A stretch of DNA of 64,000 nt from CAIKZZ01 sp035604595 (GTDB lineage: Bacteria; Pseudomonadota; Gammaproteobacteria; Steroidobacterales; Steroidobacteraceae), in contig DATNIE010000029.1 of NCBI GenBank assembly GCA_035604595.1, positions 62,001-126,000 on the forward strand, in the 5' to 3' direction. Of this stretch, positions 8,102 through 19,531 are shown one piece after another. Under the pieces are notes generated by a model. That model saw only the letters and a program-made list of their open reading frames with translations, was not told the DNA's origin and searched no databases. Both the position numbers and the translations under genes were made by a program. The number at the start of each line of letters is the position of its first letter. The stretch's first letter is position 1.

Positions 8102-9306
8102 TGACGCACCCGATCCCGACGAGCGCCCCGATGCCGCCTGCAACTGCCAAGGCTCCCGCAGAAGACCCCATCGCCGGCCATCTGGCACGCGTCTTCGCCG
8201 AGTACCCCCTCGAGATCGTGCACGCCGAAGGCGTGTGGCTGCATGCGCGCGACGGGCGTCGCGTACTCGATTGCTATGGCGGCCATGCGGTCGCGGCGCT
8301 CGGTTACGGGCATCCGCGCTGGATCGCGGCGTTCGAGCGCCAGGCACGCGAGGTGCTGTTTCAGACCAATGCCATTCCGATGGCGGTGCGGGACCGCGCC
8401 GCTGCCCGCCTCGTTCGCTTCGCGGGGCTCGGCCTCGACCGCGTGTTCTTCGTCAACTCCGGCGCCGAGGCGAACGAGAACGCGCTCAAGCTCGGCTTCA
8501 AGCTGACCGGGCGGCGCGAGGCGGTGGCGCTGGAGCACGGCTGGCACGGCCGCACCGCAGCTGCCGGTGCGGTCACCTACGGCGCGCGAGAAAAATGGTA
8601 CGGCTTCCCGCAGGCGCCCTTCGATGTCAGCTGGGCGTCGCGCACCGATCCTGCCGCGGCGGCCGCGCAGATCGGCGCCGGGACCGCCTGCGTGATCGTC
8701 GAGCCCGTGCAGGGCCTCGCGGGTGCGTTCGACGTGCCGGCCGAGGTGCTGGCAGCGCTGCGCCGCCGCTGCACGGAGGTGGGGGCCCTGCTCATTTTCG
8801 ACGAAGTGCAGTGCGGGGTGGGCCGCACCGGCTGGCCGTTCGGCGCCAACCGCGCGGGCGTCACACCCGACATCTTGACGACCGCCAAGGCACTCGGCGC
8901 CGGTTTTCCGGTCTCGGCGATGCTGCTCTCGCCCGCGATCGCCAGCCAACTGAAGGTCGGGGACCTCGGTACGACCTTCGGAGGCGCCCCGCTCGCGTGC
9001 GCGATCGTCGAGACCGTGATCGACATCATCGAGTCGGAGGGACTGCTGGAGAACGTGCGGCGCATGTCCGACCTGATCCGCGCGACCTGCGTCACGGGCC
9101 CGGTCACGGCCATCCAGGGCGCGGGTCTGCTGCTCGGCCTGCGGACTAGCCGGTTGGCCAAGGACGTGCAGCGCGAGCTGCTCGCGCGCGACATCTTCAC
9201 GGGCACCGCCGCCGATCCTCACATCGTGCGACTGCTGCCGCCGTTCACGCTCGCCGAGCAGCACGTCGCAGTGCTCGCCGAGGTGCTGCGGAGCCTGCCC
9301 GCATGA
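8101..9306 (+). CDS. argD: Acylornithine aminotransferase (class III, PLP)
   Basis: PLP-dependent transfer of an amino group to the N-acyl semialdehyde, giving N-acylornithine. Fold-type I class III motifs are present: FFVNSGAEANENALKL for the phosphate cup, LIFDEVQCGVGRTG with the cofactor-binding Asp, and TTAKALGAGFPVSAML with the Schiff-base Lys. The protein has 401 residues, with a 25-residue Ala/Pro-rich N-terminal extension. It overlaps argC by one base and argF' by four bases. Acetyl versus succinyl preference cannot be read from the sequence. Confidence 0.92.
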   Translation: MTHPIPTSAPMPPATAKAPAEDPIAGHLARVFAEYPLEIVHAEGVWLHARDGRRVLDCYGGHAVAALGYGHPRWIAAFERQAREVLFQTNAIPMAVRDRAAARLVRFAGLGLDRVFFVNSGAEANENALKLGFKLTGRREAVALEHGWHGRTAAAGAVTYGAREKWYGFPQAPFDVSWASRTDPAAAAAQIGAGTACVIVEPVQGLAGAFDVPAEVLAALRRRCTEVGALLIFDEVQCGVGRTGWPFGANRAGVTPDILTTAKALGAGFPVSAMLLSPAIASQLKVGDLGTTFGGAPLACAIVETVIDIIESEGLLENVRRMSDLIRATCVTGPVTAIQGAGLLLGLRTSRLAKDVQRELLARDIFTGTAADPHIVRLLPPFTLAEQHVAVLAEVLRSLPA

Positions 9307-10304
9307 GCGCGCACGCCGGACACTTCGTCGACCTCGCCGATCTCGGCCGCGACGGCGTGGTGGAGCTTCTGGCGCTCGCTGAGCGGTTGCAGCGCCGGCC
9401 CGAGCCGCACGCGCTCGCCGACCGCATCCTCGGCCTCGTGTTTCTGAACCCGTCGCTGCGGACGCTGGCCTCTTTCCAGGCGGCCGTCGCGCGCCTCGGC
9501 GGCGCCTCGTTCGTCATCACGCCGGGCCAGGGCAGCTGGGCGCTCGAGTCGCGCGTCGGCATTGCGATGACTGGCGCAGCCGCCGAACACATCCGCGAGG
9601 GTCTGCCGACGCTCGCCTCGTACTGCGATGCGCTCGGCATTCGCGCCTTCGCCGAAGGCCGCGACCTCGCGGCCGACCTCGCCGACGAGCACTTCAAGGC
9701 AATGGTGGCGCTCGTCGACAAGCCGGTGATCAACATGGAGTCGGCGATCAACCATCCGTGCCAGGCGCTCGCGGACTGGAAGACGCTCGACGACTGCCAG
9801 GTGCCGGAACGCTCGAAGTTCGTGCTCTCGTGGGTCAACCATCCGCGGGCGCTGCCGCTCGCCGTGCCGGCGGCAACCGTGCACATGGCGGCGCTGCGCG
9901 GCCACGAGGTCGTCGTGCTGCGACCGGAGGGTTACGCGCTGCCGCCGGCCGTGATGGCCAAGGCGCGCGCCGCGGCCGTCGGCGGCGCGGTGACCGAGAC
10001 GGACGATCGCGCGAGCGCGCTCAAGGGCGCTCACGTCGTCTACGCCAAGGAGTGGGGCTCGACCGCTCATTATGGCGATGCGGCCAGGGATGCCGATCTG
10101 CGCAGCCGGCTCGGCGGCTGGCAGGTACGCGAGTCGTGGTTCGCGGATGCCGCCGCGGACTGCCGGCTGATGCACTGTCTGCCGGTGCGGCGCAACGTCG
10201 CCGTGGCCGACGAGGTGCTGGACGGTCCTCGCAGCGTCGTACTCCGCGAGGCACACAATCGTCTGGTCGTGCAGATGGCGGTGCTGCACCGCCTGCTCGC
10301 CTGA
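9303..10304 (+). CDS. argF': N-acylornithine carbamoyltransferase, predicted succinylornithine type
   Basis: The carbamoyl-phosphate motif is FLNPSLRT, not the STRTR of ordinary ornithine transcarbamylases. INMESAINHPCQALAD and HCLPVRRNV also follow the acetyl/succinylornithine branch. In the Xanthomonas campestris acetylornithine enzyme, Glu92 (in TEEHI) and carboxylated Lys302 (in RRNVKATD) mark acetyl specificity, while the Bacteroides succinyl enzyme has Pro and Ile there. Here the equivalents are Ala94 (GAAAEHI) and Ala300 (RRNVAVAD). As I recall the published mutagenesis, replacing Glu92 with small residues or Pro switches the enzyme to succinylornithine. Citrulline would thus be made in N-acylated form. 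333 residues. Confidence 0.88.
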   Translation: MSAHAGHFVDLADLGRDGVVELLALAERLQRRPEPHALADRILGLVFLNPSLRTLASFQAAVARLGGASFVITPGQGSWALESRVGIAMTGAAAEHIREGLPTLASYCDALGIRAFAEGRDLAADLADEHFKAMVALVDKPVINMESAINHPCQALADWKTLDDCQVPERSKFVLSWVNHPRALPLAVPAATVHMAALRGHEVVVLRPEGYALPPAVMAKARAAAVGGAVTETDDRASALKGAHVVYAKEWGSTAHYGDAARDADLRSRLGGWQVRESWFADAAADCRLMHCLPVRRNVAVADEVLDGPRSVVLREAHNRLVVQMAVLHRLLA

Positions 10305-10337
10305 GCGGATTCACCGCGCCCACATCAGAGGTCTGCC

Positions 10338-11272
10338 ATGGACTACCGCCCCGAACAAGCCGTTGCGATTCGCGCGATGCGCAACGCCGCACCGTACATC
10401 CGCATGTACAAGGGCAAGGTGTTCATCGTCAAGGTTGGCGGGGCCCTGTTCGGGAATCCCTCTGCGACGCGCTCGCTGATGGAGCAGGTGGCGATCCTCC
10501 ACCAGGTCGGGATCCGGGTCGTGCTGGTCCACGGCGGCGGCCCGCAGCTCGATGAGATGCAGCGCTCGCTGGGACTCGAGCCGAAGATGGTCGATGGCCG
10601 GCGCGTCACCGACGACAGGACCATCGACATCACGATCATGGTGCTGAACGGGCTGCTGAACACCCGGCTGCTCTGCAACTGCCGGCAGCTAGGCATCAAG
10701 GCGGTGGGGCTGTCGGGCATCGACGGGAGCCTCGTGCGCGCGCACCGCCGCCCGCCGGTGCGCGCATCCGACGGCAGCCTCGTCGACTATGGCCAGGTCG
10801 GCGACATCGAGAGCATCGATCCGGACGTACTGCAGCGACTGCTCGACGACGGCTACATGCCGGTCGTCAGCCCGCTGTGCTGCGACGCGCAGGGCGCGGT
10901 GCTGAACATCAACGCCGACACCGTGGCGGCGAACATCGGTGGTGCGCTCGGTGCCGAAAAGCTGCTGCTGTGCACCGGCGCCGCCGGCATCTTCGAGCAG
11001 CTCGACGACCCCTCGACGCTGGTCTCGTACACGGACCTCGCCGGGCTCAAGCGACTGGAGGCCGGCGGCAGCTTCGCAGACGGCATGATGCCGAAGGCCG
11101 ACGCGATCGAGGCGGCGATCCGCGGCGGCGTGCGGCGCGTGCACGTGATCTCGTTCAAGTCGACGGATGCGCTGCTCGCCGAGGTGTTCACCAACGAGGG
11201 GCTCGGCACGCTGATCGTCGCCGACGTCAAGGCGCTGTCGGCAGCCGAGCAGCAGCCGGGAGTGGCCGGACC

Positions 11273-11276
<4 letters not shown>
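10338..11276 (+). CDS. argB: N-acylglutamate kinase (ArgB)
   Basis: Amino-acid kinase that phosphorylates N-acylglutamate. It shows the KVGGALFGN glycine loop near residue 35, LVHGGGPQLDEM near 60 and the NINADTVAANIGGALGAEKL nucleotide-binding region. The 312-residue protein is longer at both ends than the E. coli enzyme (258), with a 30-residue N-terminal leader (YIRMYKGKVFIVKV) and a C-terminal FTNEGLGTLIVADV tail. No acetyltransferase domain is fused to it, so it cannot supply the first acylation step itself. An AGAGG ribosome site precedes ATG 10338. The stop overlaps argH (ATGA). Confidence 0.9.
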
Positions 11277-12460
<1,184 letters not shown>

Positions 12461-12469
12461 CGGCGCGAT

Positions 12470-12754
12470 TCACTCGTCGAGGCCGAGAGCGAATCCGGCC
12501 TCGATCTCAGAGTTACGGTAGACGCGAAACGAGATCAGCGTCTCCGACTCGACGATGCCCGGCACCTGGTGCATGCGCTGGCTGACGATATCCGCAAGAT
12601 CCTCGTTGCGGGGCGCCCGGACGATCGCCACGAGGTCATAGCGCCCGGCGACCGAGTAGACCTCGGTGACCCCGTCGAGCTCCGCGAGCGAGACGGCCAG
12701 CTGGTTGATCTCCTGCGTCTTGGCCTTGATCAGCACGACGGCGGTCACTGACAT
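12470..12754 (-). CDS. Stand-alone Lrp/AsnC ligand-binding (RAM) domain protein
   Basis: A 94-residue protein consisting only of the AsnC/Lrp C-terminal RAM fold, without a helix-turn-helix. Characteristic pieces are TAVVLIKA at the start, EVYSVAGRYDLVAIVRA (the GxYDL core) and PGIVESETLISFRVY at the end. Such proteins oligomerise and bind amino acids, and some pair with full Lrp proteins. It is convergent with argH, with ten bases between the ends, so a link to arginine metabolism is suggested only by position. Confidence 0.85.
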   Translation of the reverse strand: MSVTAVVLIKAKTQEINQLAVSLAELDGVTEVYSVAGRYDLVAIVRAPRNEDLADIVSQRMHQVPGIVESETLISFRVYRNSEIEAGFALGLDE

Positions 12755-12908
12755 GATGCACCTCGGTAGGCGGACTCAACGGACGCCCGACAGCGGCTCG
12801 ATCGGGAACTCACCGGGCCCCTGGGACCACCAGGCGCCGGGCCAGCCGCGGTGATCATAGCGAGTCGGCCCGCCGGACGGGGAGCGCCGTGCCGACCGCG
12901 CGAGATCC

Positions 12909-13790
12909 TCATGCGCCGAGCAGCTGCGCATGGAAGCGCAGGTGATCGGCGATGAACGTGCTGATGAAGTAGTAGCTATGGTCGTAGCCAGGCTGCATCC
13001 GCAGCTCGATCGCCTGCCCGGACAGGCGGCCGGCGTCGGTGAGGGCGTGGGGGTTGAGCTGCTCGTCGAGAAATTTGTCGGCCGTTCCCTGATCGACCAG
13101 GATCGTGCCGCCACGCGCCCGCCTCGCGAGCAGTGCACTCGCGTCGTAGTCCGCCCACCTGCCCCGGTCGGGCCCCAGGTAGCCGGTGAACGCCTTCTCG
13201 CCCCACGGGCACCTCATCGGCGCCGCGATCGGCGCGAAGGCCGAGACCGAGCGGTAGCGATCGGGGTTCTTGAGCGCCGCGACGAGCGCACCGTGGCCTC
13301 CCATCGAGTGCCCGAAAATGCCCTGGGCGTCGGAGCTGGCCGGAAAGTGGCTCGCGATGACCGCCGGCAGCTCGCTGGTCACGTAGCTGTACATCCGATA
13401 GTGATCCGACCAGGGGGCTTCGGTCGCATCGACGTAGAACCCGGCGCCGAGGCCGAAGTCCCAGCTCGCATCATCGCCCGGGACGCGCGGGACGCGCGGG
13501 CTCGTGTCGGGGGCGACCAGCATCAGGCCGAGCGCCGCCGCGAGGCGCTGCGCACCGGCCTTCATCATGAACGTCTCCTCGGTGCAAGTCAGGCCCGCGA
13601 GGTAGTACAGCACCGGGACGCGGCGCGCCTTCGCCTGCGGTGGCGTAAATACCGCGAACCGCATCGGTGAACGCGTCTCGACCGAGTCGTGCAGGTGGAA
13701 GCTGACGGCCCCGCCAAAACACGCATGGCTGGCGAGCGTCGCCGGCGCAGTGGCCGCCGACGGCATCGCCGATGAGGAGGCCTCACTCAA
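12909..13790 (-). CDS. fghA: S-formylglutathione hydrolase
   Basis: Serine esterase that hydrolyses S-formylglutathione to formate and glutathione, the last step of formaldehyde detoxification. The 293-residue protein has LYYLAGLTCTEETF (oxyanion region), the nucleophile elbow GHSMGGHGAL and GYDHSYYFISTFI with the catalytic His. It overlaps the upstream Gfa gene by four bases and belongs to the leftward formaldehyde operon starting at 18108. Confidence 0.93.
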   Translation of the reverse strand: MSEASSSAMPSAATAPATLASHACFGGAVSFHLHDSVETRSPMRFAVFTPPQAKARRVPVLYYLAGLTCTEETFMMKAGAQRLAAALGLMLVAPDTSPRVPRVPGDDASWDFGLGAGFYVDATEAPWSDHYRMYSYVTSELPAVIASHFPASSDAQGIFGHSMGGHGALVAALKNPDRYRSVSAFAPIAAPMRCPWGEKAFTGYLGPDRGRWADYDASALLARRARGGTILVDQGTADKFLDEQLNPHALTDAGRLSGQAIELRMQPGYDHSYYFISTFIADHLRFHAQLLGA

Positions 13791-14365
13791 GCCCTCAGCA
13801 CGCCTTTCGCTTTCGCCGTATGCGTCGCGAGCACGTCCATCAGTGCCGGGGACAGGCAGTCGTAGGGCTCGAGCTTCAGCTCCTTGAGCCGCGCCCTGAC
13901 GGCCGGCATCTGCTCAGGCTTAGCCGCACCCGCCTCGATGATCGAGGAGACGAACGCCGCGAACTCGGGCGCAGCCCACCCTTTGTCCTTCGACAGTTCC
14001 ACGTGGACGAAATCGAGCCCGTAGAACGGGTGCGCCTTGTTCTCGATGCGCCCGTACATGTGCACGCCGCAGCCGCTGCAGGCGTAGCGCTGGATCGCGG
14101 CGGACGGGTCGACGACCTTGAGCTTGTGGCCGTTCGCGGTGACGGTCAGCTTGTCCCGCGGCACGACCGAGACGACCGAGAACATCGCGCCCATGGGCTT
14201 CCAGCACTTGGTACAGCCGCAGGCGTGATTGTGGGCGACGTTGCCCTTGATCGTGACGGTCACCGGGTCCTTCGTGCAGTGGCAGGTCAAGGTGCCGCCG
14301 GCGAAGTTCGCGGCACCTTGCTTGACGCCCTTGTCGACGGACGGATGGATTGAAATAGTGCTCAT
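13787..14365 (-). CDS. gfa: S-(hydroxymethyl)glutathione synthase Gfa
   Basis: Glutathione-dependent formaldehyde-activating enzyme of the GFA/CENP-V zinc fold. Cysteines occur as CHC (residues ~28-30), CGCTKC (~49-54) and CSGCG (~95-99), the expected zinc ligands, and the 192-residue length is normal. The ATG at 14365 (MSTISIHPSVDKG) is preferred to an upstream in-frame ATG at 14422 because the family begins there. It sits between frmA and fghA, giving all three steps of the glutathione route in one operon. Confidence 0.93.
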   Translation of the reverse strand: MSTISIHPSVDKGVKQGAANFAGGTLTCHCTKDPVTVTIKGNVAHNHACGCTKCWKPMGAMFSVVSVVPRDKLTVTANGHKLKVVDPSAAIQRYACSGCGVHMYGRIENKAHPFYGLDFVHVELSKDKGWAAPEFAAFVSSIIEAGAAKPEQMPAVRARLKELKLEPYDCLSPALMDVLATHTAKAKGVLRA

Positions 14366-14384
14366 CGGAACCCCCTCGGGTACG

Positions 14385-15494
<1,110 letters not shown>

Positions 15495-15530
15495 CGATCG
15501 GCTCCTCATCGTTGCCGGCAGGTGGGCGCC

Positions 15531-16169
15531 TCAGGCGGCGTCGGGCTGTGCTTCGGGGCGGGCGCCCGAAAACGCCGGCTGCGCCTCCAGCGCGGCGCTG
15601 ATCGCCACCAGCGTCGGAAACGCCGACAGATCGCAGTCGACGCGGCGCGCATTGTAGATCTGGGGTACGAGGCAGATGTCGGCGAGCGTGAGGCCGGCAC
15701 CGTACAGGTGCCGGCCGTCCGTCGAGAACCTGCGCGCCTGCTCCTCGAGCCCGCGAAAACCCTCGCCTATCCAGTGGCGGCTCCAGGTTTGCACTGCGCC
15801 CTCGTCCTGATGGAGCGGACCCCGCAGGTAGTTGCGCACGCGCAGGTTGTTGAGCGGGTGAATGTCGCAGGCGATCGCCTGCGCCATCGAGCGGACCATC
15901 GCCCGGCCGAACGGATCCGCGGGCAGCAGCGGCGGCGCCCGATGGGTTTCGTCCAGATACTCGATGATCGCGAGCGACTGGCTGATGACGGCGCCGCCAT
16001 CCTCGAGCGCCGGGATCAGTCCCTGGGGATTGAGCGCCGTGTACTCGGGCGAGCGGTGCTCGCCGGTCGCGAACTTCTTGGGAATGCTCTGGTAGACGAG
16101 GCCCTTGACGTTGAGCGCGATCCGCACGCGATACGCCGCGGAGCTCCGCCACATCGTGTACAGCTTCAT
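15531..16169 (-). CDS. maiA: Maleylacetoacetate isomerase / zeta-class glutathione S-transferase
   Basis: A 212-residue GST of zeta type. The N-terminal thioredoxin-like domain begins LYTMWRSSAAYRVRIAL, with the SSxxxRVRIAL motif of MaiA. It continues through NPQGLIPALEDGG and ISQSLAIIEYLDE (glutathione-binding SLAI), and the C-terminal helical domain has GAGLTLADICLVPQIYNA. MaiA normally acts in tyrosine degradation, but no other gene of that pathway is near. The neighbourhood of glutathione-dependent formaldehyde genes makes another glutathione role possible. It overlaps the RDD gene by four bases. Confidence 0.85.
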   Translation of the reverse strand: MKLYTMWRSSAAYRVRIALNVKGLVYQSIPKKFATGEHRSPEYTALNPQGLIPALEDGGAVISQSLAIIEYLDETHRAPPLLPADPFGRAMVRSMAQAIACDIHPLNNLRVRNYLRGPLHQDEGAVQTWSRHWIGEGFRGLEEQARRFSTDGRHLYGAGLTLADICLVPQIYNARRVDCDLSAFPTLVAISAALEAQPAFSGARPEAQPDAA

Positions 16170-16726
16170 CGCGAGGCCTCCCGCGAAAATACGACCGTCG
16201 CTGACGGACGCAGCTTCGGGCGCACCACGACCGTGCCGGCCAGCTTGTCGTGCCAGCCCTGCTTGCGCCTGTCCCAGCCGACCCACATAAGCCCGAGCAG
16301 CAGCGGGATGGTCGACACGAAGTAGCCGAGGTAGCGAACCACGAGTTGACGCGTCGATGGGGTCACCCCGGTCTTGGCATCCACGATCCGGGCGTGGATC
16401 ACCATCTTGCCGGGCGTCGCGCTGCGGCGGAGCCAGAAAAACACAATCAGCACGGCGGGCACGATGTACGTAACCACGAAGTCCGCAGGGCTCGGGGCAA
16501 GTTCGGCCGCAAGCGCCTCTGCGGAGACGCTCGCCGGGTCCTTTAGCAACTGATCGACGAGTGGGCTCGGGGCGCTCTCGTACAGCAAGCCCAGCAACAG
16601 GATGATGGGCAACACCCAGGCACTGTCGATCAGAAAAGCGAGCACCCTGAGCCAGAAGCCGACGTATTCGAGCTCGCCCGCCGGCGGATCGTTCGGTGGC
16701 GCAGCTGCTTGCGGAGCGCCGCTCAC
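16166..16726 (-). CDS. RDD family membrane protein
   Basis: A 186-residue inner-membrane protein with the RDD domain: GFWLRVLAFLIDSAWVLPII (R and D of the first helix), then a second hydrophobic helix around VVTYIVPAVLIVFFW, RRSATPGKMVIHARIV (GK motif) and a third helix LGYFVSTIPLLLGLMW followed by DRRKQGWHDKLAGTVVV. GTG 16726 is used because it overlaps the stop of the upstream FAD oxidase (GTGA). The function of RDD proteins is generally unclear; transport of small solutes or ions has been reported for some. Confidence 0.85.
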   Translation of the reverse strand: MSGAPQAAAPPNDPPAGELEYVGFWLRVLAFLIDSAWVLPIILLLGLLYESAPSPLVDQLLKDPASVSAEALAAELAPSPADFVVTYIVPAVLIVFFWLRRSATPGKMVIHARIVDAKTGVTPSTRQLVVRYLGYFVSTIPLLLGLMWVGWDRRKQGWHDKLAGTVVVRPKLRPSATVVFSREASR

Positions 16727-18108
16727 AGCACCCGGCCCGGGTTCAGGATGTTGCGCGGATCGAGCGTCGCCTTCAGTGTCCGCATCAGCCCGATTTCGGC
16801 GGGGCTCCGCGACTTGCCGAGGTAGCCGCGCTTCAGGACTCCGATGCCGTGCTCGGCCGACACCGACCCGAATCCCTCGAGCGCGCCGTAGACCCTGGCA
16901 TCGAGCGCCGCGATGTCGGGCGCGGTCTTCGGCGCTGCGACGATGTGCAGGTTGCCATCGCCCAGATGCCCGAAGATGAACAGCGGAACTTCGCGCAGCA
17001 GCGGTGCGGCCACCCGTTGCACCTCGCGCAGGTACTCGTCCATGCGCGCGATCGGCAGCGAGATGTCGTAGGCCGTCACCGGCATCAGATGCATCATCAG
17101 CTCGCCCGCCGATTCGCGGATCCGCCACAGGCGCGCGCTGTCCTCGAGCGAGCGGGCGAGCACGGCATCGGCAGCGGATCCGCCGTCTATCAACCGTGCC
17201 AGCAGCGTCTCGAGGCGGTCGCTGTCGACGGCCGGTTCGAGCGCCTCAAGCTCGACCAGCGCGTAGTAAGGATGCCGCGCTGCAAACGGCCGCGGGCCGG
17301 TCAGCACCTTCGAGGCCGCGAACTCGTAGTAGTCGGACCACATCGCCTCGAACGAGCCGAGCTGCCCGCCGAGCGCAGCGCGCGCCTCGCGTAGCACCGC
17401 GACGAGGCCGGCGAAGGACGGGACCGCGACCAGCGCCGTGAGCCGCTCGGGCGGCGCGGGGTGCAGGCGCAGCACGGCCCGCGTCACGACGCCGAGCGTA
17501 CCCTCGGTGCCGATGAACAGCTGCTTCAGATCGTAGCCGGCGTTGTTCTTGAGCATCGAGTTCATCGAAGACAGCACCGTACCGTCGGCGAGCACCGCCT
17601 CGAGGCCGAGCACCAGCTCGCGCGTCATGCCGTAGCGGATCACCCGGTTACCGCCGGCATTGGTCGCGATGTTGCCGCCGATCTGGCAGGAGCCGCGCGC
17701 GCCGAGGTCGAGCGCGAACTGCAGTCCGTGGGGTGCCACTTCCCCGTGAATGGCCGCGAGCACCGTCCCCGCGCGCACGGTGAGCGTCCCGCCATCGGCA
17801 TCGATCGCCTCGATCCCGCTGAGCCGTTCGAGCGACAGGGACAGTTCGCCCGGTAACGGCGTCGCCCCGCCGGCGAGACCGGTGAGCCCGCCCTGGACCA
17901 CCACCGGCTGCGAGGCGTTGTGGCACTGCCGCAGAATCGTCGCGACATCGTGCGTCGAGCGCGGCCGGAGCACCGCGGCGGGCCGGCAGGCGTTGAGCCG
18001 CGTCCAGTCGGCGTGATAGCGGCTGCCGATCGCCTCCCCGGTCAGCACGCCGCCCGGCCCGAGCTCCGAATCGAGGCTTTCGAGCAGCGCGGCGGTCGGT
18101 TGCGTCAT
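16723..18108 (-). CDS. FAD-binding oxidoreductase (D-2-hydroxyacid dehydrogenase / GlcD family)
   Basis: A 461-residue flavoprotein of the PCMH/VAO type. The N-terminal FAD domain includes VVVQGGLTGLAGGATPLPGE and GSCQIGGNIATNAGGNRVIRYG (shown by its core CQIGGNIATNAGG). The C-terminal domain ends with FGHLGDGNLH and SAEHGIGVLKRGYL, typical of D-2-hydroxyglutarate, D-lactate or glycolate dehydrogenases. The substrate is probably a D-2-hydroxyacid; the exact one is not readable. It is the first gene of the leftward formaldehyde operon. Confidence 0.88.
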   Translation of the reverse strand: MTQPTAALLESLDSELGPGGVLTGEAIGSRYHADWTRLNACRPAAVLRPRSTHDVATILRQCHNASQPVVVQGGLTGLAGGATPLPGELSLSLERLSGIEAIDADGGTLTVRAGTVLAAIHGEVAPHGLQFALDLGARGSCQIGGNIATNAGGNRVIRYGMTRELVLGLEAVLADGTVLSSMNSMLKNNAGYDLKQLFIGTEGTLGVVTRAVLRLHPAPPERLTALVAVPSFAGLVAVLREARAALGGQLGSFEAMWSDYYEFAASKVLTGPRPFAARHPYYALVELEALEPAVDSDRLETLLARLIDGGSAADAVLARSLEDSARLWRIRESAGELMMHLMPVTAYDISLPIARMDEYLREVQRVAAPLLREVPLFIFGHLGDGNLHIVAAPKTAPDIAALDARVYGALEGFGSVSAEHGIGVLKRGYLGKSRSPAEIGLMRTLKATLDPRNILNPGRVL

Positions 18109-18316
18109 GGGGGGCAGATCTGGGCAGGTCGCCTCGCGAGCGGCGGGCAGACTATGGTTCCACCTCGCGGCCGGCGTTTCAACACGGGGTTAGCGTCCGG
18201 GTGCGTGCGGCGGTCGGCGCTCGCCCGGAGCCAGCGAACATCCCGACCGTTGAAGTGACCAGAGGGGCGGGCTGATGCGCGATCTCGCCGGCCCGCCCCC
18301 AGGCCGGCGCCAGCTC

Positions 18317-19231
18317 TCAGTGACCGCTCCCCGCGTAGCGCAGCTCGCCGGCCGAAATGCGCAGCGCCAGGCGGTTCTGCTGCGGCGGCAGCGGACAGGT
18401 GGCGAAGGAAGTGAACGCGCACGGTGGATTGTAGGCCTTGTTGAAGTCGACCACGACCGTCCCGGCGGCCGGCAACGACGCGGACAGAAAGCGGCCGCCG
18501 CCGTAGGTTTCGTGACCCGAGGTCGCGTCGGCAAACATCACGAACAGCTCGTCGGCGCCAGGCTCCTCGAGCAAGGCATCGAGCCGCCATTGGCGCCCGT
18601 CGCGATCGAAGACGATCGCGCCGGGCGATTGCATGTCGATCTCCATGCCGAGCACGTTGACGATCGGCACGTGCCGCGGCGGATCGTAGGGCTCGAAGCG
18701 CGCGGTAATCGCCCAGCCCGGATCGACCGGGAAGTAGTCGAGGCCCCGGAACTCCTGCCGCGCGCGGCTCGCCCGGTCCCGGACCCGCAGGCCAAACTGC
18801 CCGCCCCGCTCGATGACGAAGAACTGGATCGATCCGCAGCTGAGCACCGTCGGCGCGCCGCTGAGGTCGGACTTGAGGTCCTCGGCGAGCACCGGGCTGC
18901 CTGCCAGCTGCACGCAGCCGCCGCGCTCAGCCTCGAAGCGGACGGAACCGCCCGACAGGATGAACCGGCCGGCGCGGGATGCTAGCTGCGGATCGTTCAG
19001 CGAGATGGCGTTGGAGCGGTCGCGCCCAAACGTGTTGACGCCGTCCTTGAGCCAGTAGAGTCCAACCAGCGTCAGCCAACCCTCCTCGCTGGTCAGGGAG
19101 GTGAGCCGATCCGCCCGCCAGGCGGTGAGCGCCGCGGCCTCATCCTGGCTCGCGGGCGGCGCGCCCACGGCAGCGCCGGCCGTCGCGACAGCGAGGGCTG
19201 CGAATACGAAGATCTTCCGGAGAGCGATCAA
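18317..19231 (-). CDS. DUF1684 family exported protein
   Basis: About 304 residues. A hydrophobic leader (KIFVFAALAVATAGAAVGAPP) indicates Sec export. The conserved opening of DUF1684, RADRLTSL...EEGWLTLVGLYWLKDG, follows, with later GLDYFPVDPGWAITARFEPY and the C-terminal VVDFNKAYNPPCAF and TCPLPP. TTG 19231 places the signal peptide at the true N-terminus; the upstream in-frame ATG at 19270 would overlap other sequence. The function of this family is unknown. Confidence 0.8.
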   Translation of the reverse strand: MIALRKIFVFAALAVATAGAAVGAPPASQDEAAALTAWRADRLTSLTSEEGWLTLVGLYWLKDGVNTFGRDRSNAISLNDPQLASRAGRFILSGGSVRFEAERGGCVQLAGSPVLAEDLKSDLSGAPTVLSCGSIQFFVIERGGQFGLRVRDRASRARQEFRGLDYFPVDPGWAITARFEPYDPPRHVPIVNVLGMEIDMQSPGAIVFDRDGRQWRLDALLEEPGADELFVMFADATSGHETYGGGRFLSASLPAAGTVVVDFNKAYNPPCAFTSFATCPLPPQQNRLALRISAGELRYAGSGH

Positions 19232-19531
19232 GGCCCGATTTTCCCAATGGCGGACGTCACCGCCCTGCAATCAGGATGGTGGATCCTGGCGGAGTGGGAG
19301 GCAAGTCCCGACGGCCGCAACGCCGATCACGGTGCGACGGGCGCCTGGATCCGGCAGTTGCGCGCACGCGACGCGGCAGGGCCGCTGCTCGTCATGCGAT
19401 GGTTGTCACGTGATCCATTTCGCTATTTTCGCTCGATTGCACTCGCCCACTGCAGCGACAGTCCCTGGGTCGGCGCTTGCAATCCCCGCGGCGACCCATA
19501 CTGTAAAGGTCGACCGATCGAAGCGAGCCCC
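19232..19531. other. Intergenic region, 300 bp
   Basis: This lies between the divergent DUF1684 and GNAT genes. An open frame crosses it in phase with the GNAT gene, but its translation looks unlike the family. TTGCAA (19477-19482) and TACTGT (19499-19504) may be a weak promoter for the GNAT gene. Nothing else is supported. Confidence 0.4.
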
